Source of the DNA: Glycine soja
Lineage: Eukaryota > Streptophyta > Magnoliopsida > Fabales > Fabaceae
DNA length: 64,000 bases
Assembly: GCF_004193775.1 (NCBI RefSeq)
Contig: NC_041004.1
Location: 558,001 to 622,000, forward strand
Direction: 5' to 3'
Of the stretch, positions 63,244 to 64,000 are shown one piece after another. The first letter of the stretch is position 1; each line of letters starts with the position of its first letter. The notes under the pieces were generated by a model, which saw only the letters and a program-made list of their open reading frames with translations, was not told the origin of the DNA and searched no databases. The position numbers were made by a program, and so were the translations under genes.

Positions 63244-63768
63244 TCACCAAAAATTGTGATTCCCATAAAGAGACCTCAGAAATCTCCTAGACCTATTAGT
63301 CTTGAGCTTCATGAAAGGAACTTTACGTGCAACAGCCTTCCAAATCATTTGGACAGCATCACCCTCCTTAGATGGGAACTGAAACTCAAAGAAACTCTCA
63401 ACCTCTTTCAACCTGTTCCACATTCTTGTCCACTCTTCCTTCCCAATGCTCCTGATGAAGTTTATAAGATACCTCTTCTTGAGAGCATCTCTTGTGCGCA
63501 CGAACACGCAGAACTGAGAGTAGTCAATGACATCCTCGTAGGGAAGCTCGATTTCGTCGCTGATGATAACGGGGACGCAGTGGCTGGCAATGGCATCGAA
63601 AAGCCGGTTCGACGAAGGGGTGTCGCCGGCTATGTTCAGGCAGAACTTGGAAGAACGCATGCCTTCTGCTGCATTTCTCACACCACCCTTTTCAACATTC
63701 CCAAATGAAAAATGCACGTCCTTTTCATTTTTAACAAGATAGTATAGCTCGTGCCGTACATGGCCTCC
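63244..63768 (-). CDS. GT47 (exostosin family) glycosyltransferase, 3' exon only
   Basis: The last exon (174 residues plus stop) begins after an AG acceptor at 63769-63770 with GGHVRHELYYLVKNEKDVHF. The family core follows: MRSSKFCLNIAGDTPSSNRL, FDAIASHCVPVIISDEIELP, then YEDVIDYSQF and GDAVQMIWKA. Upstream exons, including the signal anchor, lie beyond the window; 63769-64000 is intron. GT47 enzymes are Golgi type II membrane proteins that build wall polysaccharides. Members of the At1g67410/ARAD1-like branch, which this resembles, are annotated as putative arabinosyltransferases, so the substrate is unknown. No damage is visible in the portion present. Confidence 0.88.
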   Translation of the reverse strand, partial: GGHVRHELYYLVKNEKDVHFSFGNVEKGGVRNAAEGMRSSKFCLNIAGDTPSSNRLFDAIASHCVPVIISDEIELPYEDVIDYSQFCVFVRTRDALKKRYLINFIRSIGKEEWTRMWNRLKEVESFFEFQFPSKEGDAVQMIWKAVARKVPFMKLKTNRSRRFLRSLYGNHNFW

Positions 63769-64000
63769 CTGTGTATATATGAGAACAAGAAAAAGATCAA
63801 GTTGAGACATGGAATATTTCATATGTTTAGGAAATGAAACTTGGATTTGGAGAAGGACAATGTTTTACGTGTGTTTTTGGTGATGTTCTACTATCAGAAT
63901 TGGAATTTCACCTAGTTATATGTATAACAAGAATTATCAAGATAGATTACCAAAATGAAACCTCAGTTTTGATTGGAGAATAACATTAATAGCACATACT

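Noticed and set aside
63256..63708. 150-residue plus-strand ORF opposite the GT47 exon
   Set aside because: Antisense to a clear GT47 exon; no own domain.

Overview
This is a stretch of AT-rich plant nuclear chromosome. Genes are intron-rich, encode chloroplast-targeted proteins, an R2R3-MYB and a presenilin, and are separated by long spacers full of short transposons. Protein similarity and the SINE/MITE content suggest a legume, probably a soybean relative (Glycine); this is inferred from memory of related sequences, not from a search. There is no sign of prokaryotic, organellar or viral DNA.

Layout. (1) 286-5084, minus: a plastid GrpE nucleotide-exchange factor whose large first intron holds a MITE-like element and two SINEs. 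(2) 5085-8794: spacer with a decayed partial copy of AGD14 intron 1 and a LINE tail. (3) 8795-18277, plus: an ARF-GAP of the AGD14/ZIGA4 type in 13 exons. Intron 1 contains a ~1.4 kb foldback made from two inverted copies of an unrecognised coding-like sequence. (4) 21508-25673, plus: a GDSL esterase/lipase gene whose first exon is frame-shifted. (5) 26722-27879, plus: an intronless presenilin with a sharp internal change in GC content. (6) 32432-33312, plus: a short-chain reductase of the pterin-aldehyde-reductase type. The 3' flanks of genes 5 and 6 are copies of one another and both carry Ty1/copia remnants. (7) 35.3-39 kb: small gene-like fragments and a 5'-truncated LINE. (8) 44355-45778, plus: a MYB60-type R2R3-MYB. 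(9) 45.8-57.1 kb: spacer with no recognisable gene. (10) 57170-61935, minus: a plastid cysteine-synthase-family enzyme closest to S-sulfocysteine synthase CS26, in 10 exons. (11) 63244-63768, minus: the last exon of a GT47 (exostosin family) glycosyltransferase that runs out of the window.

The genes do not form a pathway. AGD14, presenilin and MYB60 occur in the same order as At1g08680, At1g08700 and At1g08810 on Arabidopsis chromosome 1 (locus numbers from memory), so the order looks like conserved ancestral synteny. The plastid GrpE and CS26 share only their compartment.

No clear new biological system was found. The best candidate for an undescribed element is the intronic foldback at 9243-10622, which could yield a long hairpin RNA. 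Other points are the broken GDSL gene, a family of short tRNA-type SINEs (one ending at the splice acceptor of a GDSL exon), an 8-bp-TSD MITE just upstream of the reductase promoter, and the duplicated 3' flanks.
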